Part shown: positions 61,593 to 64,000 of the stretch, in pieces
How positions within the stretch are numbered: the first letter of the stretch is position 1
Layout of the letters: every line of letters starts with the position of its first letter
Assembly (NCBI RefSeq): GCF_036226685.1
Contig: NZ_CP109009.1
Location: 7,157,501 to 7,221,500 of the forward strand
Direction: 5' to 3'
Source of the DNA: Streptomyces sp. NBC_00690
Lineage (GTDB): Bacteria; Actinomycetota; Actinomycetes; Streptomycetales; Streptomycetaceae
Length of the DNA: 64,000 bases
The notes under the pieces: model-generated
The model's input: only the letters and a program-made list of their open reading frames with translations
Told to the model about the DNA's origin: nothing
The model's database searches: none
Program-made: the position numbers and the translations under genes

Positions 61593-62641
61593 CCCGGCTC
61601 ATTCCGTCGCCGGTCGTCGTCGACATCAGCAGGGGAGCCCTCGACGATCTGGCCGGGCTCCTCGCCGACCAGCGCATCTCGTCGTCCGGCAAGCTCGCGG
61701 TGGCGATCAGCGGCGGCTCGGGGCGCACCCTGCGCGAGAGGCTCTCGCCGGTGCTCCCGGGCGCGGACTGGTACGAGGTCGCGGACGGCACCATCGACTC
61801 CGCGGTGACGCTCGCCGACGCCATCAAGGGACAGCGGTACGACGCCGTGGTCGCCCTGGGCGGCGGCAAGATCATCGACGTCACCAAGTACGCGGCGGCC
61901 CGCGTCGGGCTGCCCATGGTGTCCGTCGCCACCAACCTCGCCCATGACGGCATCTGCTCGCCCGTCGCCACCCTCGACAACGACAACGGCCGCGGCTCCT
62001 ACGGCGTGCCCACGCCCATCGCCATGGTCATCGACCTCGATGTGGTGCGCGAGGCGCCGCCCCGGTTCATCCGCTCCGGCATCGGCGACACCGTCTCCAA
62101 TCTCTCCGCCATCGCCGACTGGGAGCTGTCCCACGAGATCAACGGCGAACCGGTCGACGGACTGGCCGCCGCCATGGCCCGGACCGCGGGCGAAGCCGTG
62201 CTGCGGCACCCCGGCGGGGTGGGGGACGACGCGTTCTTGACCGTGCTGGCCGAGGCCCTGGTCCTCACCGGCATCGCGATGTCGATCAGCGGTGACACCC
62301 GACCCTCGTCCGGTGCCTGCCACGAGATCAGCCACGCCTTCGACCTGCTCCACCCCCAACGAGCCGCGAGCCACGGTGAACAGGTCGGTCTGGGAGCCGC
62401 CTTCGCCATGCACCTGCGGGGTGCCACCGAGGCATCGGGACTCATCGCGGAAGTGCTGCGCAGACACGAACTGCCGGTGCTGCCCACCGAAATCGGGTTC
62501 ACCGTGGACGAATTCGTCGAGGCCGTGAACTACGCCCCCCAGACCCGCCCCGGGCGCTTCACCATCCTTGAGCACCTTGACCTCACCCCCGACCAGATCA
62601 GGGACGCGTACGCCGACTATGCCAAGACCATCCGTAGCTGA
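61580..62641 (+). CDS. sn-glycerol-1-phosphate dehydrogenase (EgsA/AraM family)
   Basis: Codes 353 residues from GTG 61580, overlapping the nucleotidyltransferase gene by 13 bases. ALGGGKIIDVTKYAA binds the cofactor. NLAHDGICSPVATL is the hallmark of glycerol-1-phosphate dehydrogenases, and zinc or nickel ligands are in HDGICS, CHEISHAFD and SHGEQVGLG. It reduces dihydroxyacetone phosphate to sn-glycerol-1-phosphate, the archaeal-type enantiomer, seen in a few bacteria. Within this operon it should supply the polyol-phosphate to be activated or transferred. Confidence 0.88.
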   Translation: MPVLTRLIPSPVVVDISRGALDDLAGLLADQRISSSGKLAVAISGGSGRTLRERLSPVLPGADWYEVADGTIDSAVTLADAIKGQRYDAVVALGGGKIIDVTKYAAARVGLPMVSVATNLAHDGICSPVATLDNDNGRGSYGVPTPIAMVIDLDVVREAPPRFIRSGIGDTVSNLSAIADWELSHEINGEPVDGLAAAMARTAGEAVLRHPGGVGDDAFLTVLAEALVLTGIAMSISGDTRPSSGACHEISHAFDLLHPQRAASHGEQVGLGAAFAMHLRGATEASGLIAEVLRRHELPVLPTEIGFTVDEFVEAVNYAPQTRPGRFTILEHLDLTPDQIRDAYADYAKTIRS

Positions 62642-63398
62642 ACTCCGCCCGGTCGTTCACCCGGAGGGAGTGAAGGACCGGAGAAGCGGCGAACACTGGG
62701 CCGGACGCCTCTACATGCGAGAGATCTCGCTGCACGTCGACCCCTACCTGGTGAACACCCGGATCACGCCCAACCAGCTGACCTACCTCATGGTCGTGGT
62801 CGGAGTGATCGGCGGTGCCGTACTGCTGGTGCCCGGACTCACCGGCGCGATCCTCGCCGTGGTGCTCTTCCAGCTCTACCTGCTGCTCGACTGCGTCGAC
62901 GGGGAGGTCGCCCGCTGGCGCGGCCAGACCTCGGTGACCGGGGTCTACCTCGACCGCATCGGTCACTACATCTGCGAGGCGGCCCTGCTGGTCGGCTTCG
63001 GTGTGCGCGGCGCCGATGCCTTCGGCGACGGGCGCCCCGAGTGGCTCTGGGCCTTCCTCGGCACCATCGCGGCACTGGGCGCCATCCTGATCAAGGCCGA
63101 GACGGACCTGGTCGACGTCGCCCGGCAGCGCAGCGGCCTGTCCGCCGTCAAGGACGAGGCTTCGGTCCCGCGCTCCTCGGGACTCGCGCTCGCCCGTCGG
63201 GCCGCCGCGGCGCTGAAGTTCCACCGGCTCGTCGGCGGCATCGAGGCCAGCCTCTTCATCCTGGTGTGCGCGATCCTCGACATGGTCCAGAGCGATCTGT
63301 TCTTCACCCGTCTCGGCATCGCGATCCTGGCCGGCATCGCCGTCGTCCAGACGCTGTTGCACCTGGTCTCGATCCTCGCCTCCAGCAGGCTCAAGTGA
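62619..63398 (+). CDS. second CDP-alcohol phosphatidyltransferase, altered catalytic motif
   Basis: Codes 259 residues from ATG 62619, overlapping the dehydrogenase by 23 bases. The motif reads LLDCVDGEVARW, then GVYLDRIGHY: Asp91, Asp94 and Asp112 are kept, but His116 replaces the fourth Asp, which acts as base in other members. Six membrane spans are expected (first near 52-72). A different acceptor or mechanism, or low activity, is possible. It overlaps the next gene by 4 bases. Confidence 0.85.
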   Translation: MPRPSVAELRPVVHPEGVKDRRSGEHWAGRLYMREISLHVDPYLVNTRITPNQLTYLMVVVGVIGGAVLLVPGLTGAILAVVLFQLYLLLDCVDGEVARWRGQTSVTGVYLDRIGHYICEAALLVGFGVRGADAFGDGRPEWLWAFLGTIAALGAILIKAETDLVDVARQRSGLSAVKDEASVPRSSGLALARRAAAALKFHRLVGGIEASLFILVCAILDMVQSDLFFTRLGIAILAGIAVVQTLLHLVSILASSRLK

Positions 63399-64000
63399 CC
63401 GCCTCCCTCAAGCTCGGCGCGGTGGTCATCACCATGGGTGACCGCCCCGACGATCTGCGGGCCCTGCTGGATTCGGTGGCCGCGCAGAAGGGCGACCCCG
63501 TCTCCGTGGTGGTCGTCGGCAACGGCGCCCCGGCCACCGGGGTGCCCGCTGGGGTGCGGACGGTGGAGCTGCCGGAGAACCTGGGCATCCCGGGCGGGCG
63601 CAATGCCGGCATCGAGGCGTTCGGACCGTCCGGCGCGGAGATGGACGCGCTGCTCTTCCTCGACGACGACGGACTGCTGCCCGACCCCGGTACCGCCGAA
63701 CTGGTGCGGGAGGCGTTCACGGCGGACGCCCGGCTGGGCATTCTCAGCTTCCGGATCGCGGACCCGCAGACGGGCGTCACCCAGCGTCGTCATGTACCGC
63801 GACTGCGTGCGGCCGACCCGATGCGCTCGTCCCGGGTGACCACCTTCCTCGGTGGTGCCAGTGCCGTGCGCACCGCGGTGTTCGCCGAGGTCGGCGGGTT
63901 GCCCGCGGAGTTCTTCTACGCACACGAGGAGACCGACCTCGCCTGGCGGGCCCTCGATGCGGGATGGTCCATCGACTACCGCTCGGACCTGCTGCTCCAC
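63395..64000 (+). CDS. family 2 glycosyltransferase (partial, runs off the right edge)
   Basis: The first 202 residues are visible from GTG 63395, which overlaps the upstream stop (GTGA). VVVVGNGAPATG, NLGIPGGRNAGIEAF, LFLDDDGLL (metal-binding DDD) and FYAHEETDLAWRALDAGW (ED acceptor motif) identify a GT-A rhamnosyl/galactofuranosyl-type transferase. It would glycosylate the lipid or polymer made by this operon. Confidence 0.88.
   Translation, partial: MTASLKLGAVVITMGDRPDDLRALLDSVAAQKGDPVSVVVVGNGAPATGVPAGVRTVELPENLGIPGGRNAGIEAFGPSGAEMDALLFLDDDGLLPDPGTAELVREAFTADARLGILSFRIADPQTGVTQRRHVPRLRAADPMRSSRVTTFLGGASAVRTAVFAEVGGLPAEFFYAHEETDLAWRALDAGWSIDYRSDLLLH

Noticed and set aside
1..64000. CRISPR arrays, tRNA or rRNA genes, insertion sequences, prophage
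   Set aside because: No spaced direct repeats of CRISPR type, no cloverleaf or rRNA-like sequence and no transposase or integrase motifs were seen.

Overview
The window is high-GC actinobacterial DNA, almost certainly from a Streptomyces chromosome. The evidence is GC-rich third codon positions, frequent GTG starts, AGGAGG-type ribosome sites, a secreted alpha-lytic/streptogrisin-type protease, a WhiJ-type regulator with a DUF397 partner and single-domain anti-sigma-like ATPases. No rRNA, tRNA, insertion sequence, phage or CRISPR array was seen.

Layout. Positions 1-3.8 kb carry a beta-oxidation block: CoA-transferase tail, thiolase and fused hydratase/dehydrogenase. From 3.8 to 12.6 kb are mostly stand-alone genes: a macro-domain protein, the secreted protease, a ribbon-helix-helix/Clp-N fusion with a phased operator, an orphan ATP-synthase-b-like protein, a GntR regulator divergent from an aldehyde dehydrogenase, and the WhiJ-type trio. 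From 12.7 to 24.8 kb a leftward operon codes for a solute-binding lipoprotein, two amidohydrolases, a peptide-type ABC transporter with one permease fused to its ATPase, and an M24 peptidase-fold protein. A divergent XRE-cupin regulator faces it, and the two start codons are each preceded by an array of GTGCA boxes repeated every 10 bp. A 3-hydroxyisobutyrate-dehydrogenase-like gene follows the operon.

From 24.8 to 31.3 kb are a LacI regulator, two secreted peptidases (S15-like and M14) and a BCCT transporter. From 31.4 to 46.4 kb lies the most striking region. A leftward peptide-type ABC operon with two paralogous binding lipoproteins is divergent from six rightward genes: pyroglutamyl-peptidase-like, cytosine-deaminase-like, hydantoinase/dihydroorotase-like, M29-like, ureidoglycine-aminohydrolase-like cupin, and a second cytosine-deaminase-like paralogue that has lost catalytic residues. 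A LacI regulator closes the set. Two identical 16-bp palindromes of LacI-operator type lie between the divergent arms. I infer an uptake and catabolic system for a cyclic amide, ureide or modified peptide, substrate unknown.

From 46.5 to 57.3 kb are housekeeping and single genes: amino acid oxidase, an unknown cysteine-motif protein, ABC-F, Tex, a small basic protein, enoyl-CoA hydratase, an HdeD-like membrane protein, an anti-sigma-like ATPase, Idi and a CDF metal exporter. From 57.7 kb to the right edge galE is divergent from a tightly overlapping operon: a CDP-alcohol phosphatidyltransferase fusion protein, a nucleotidyltransferase, sn-glycerol-1-phosphate dehydrogenase, a second CDP-alcohol phosphatidyltransferase and a glycosyltransferase. 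I infer a route to an unusual glycerol-1-phosphate or polyol-phosphate lipid or polymer.
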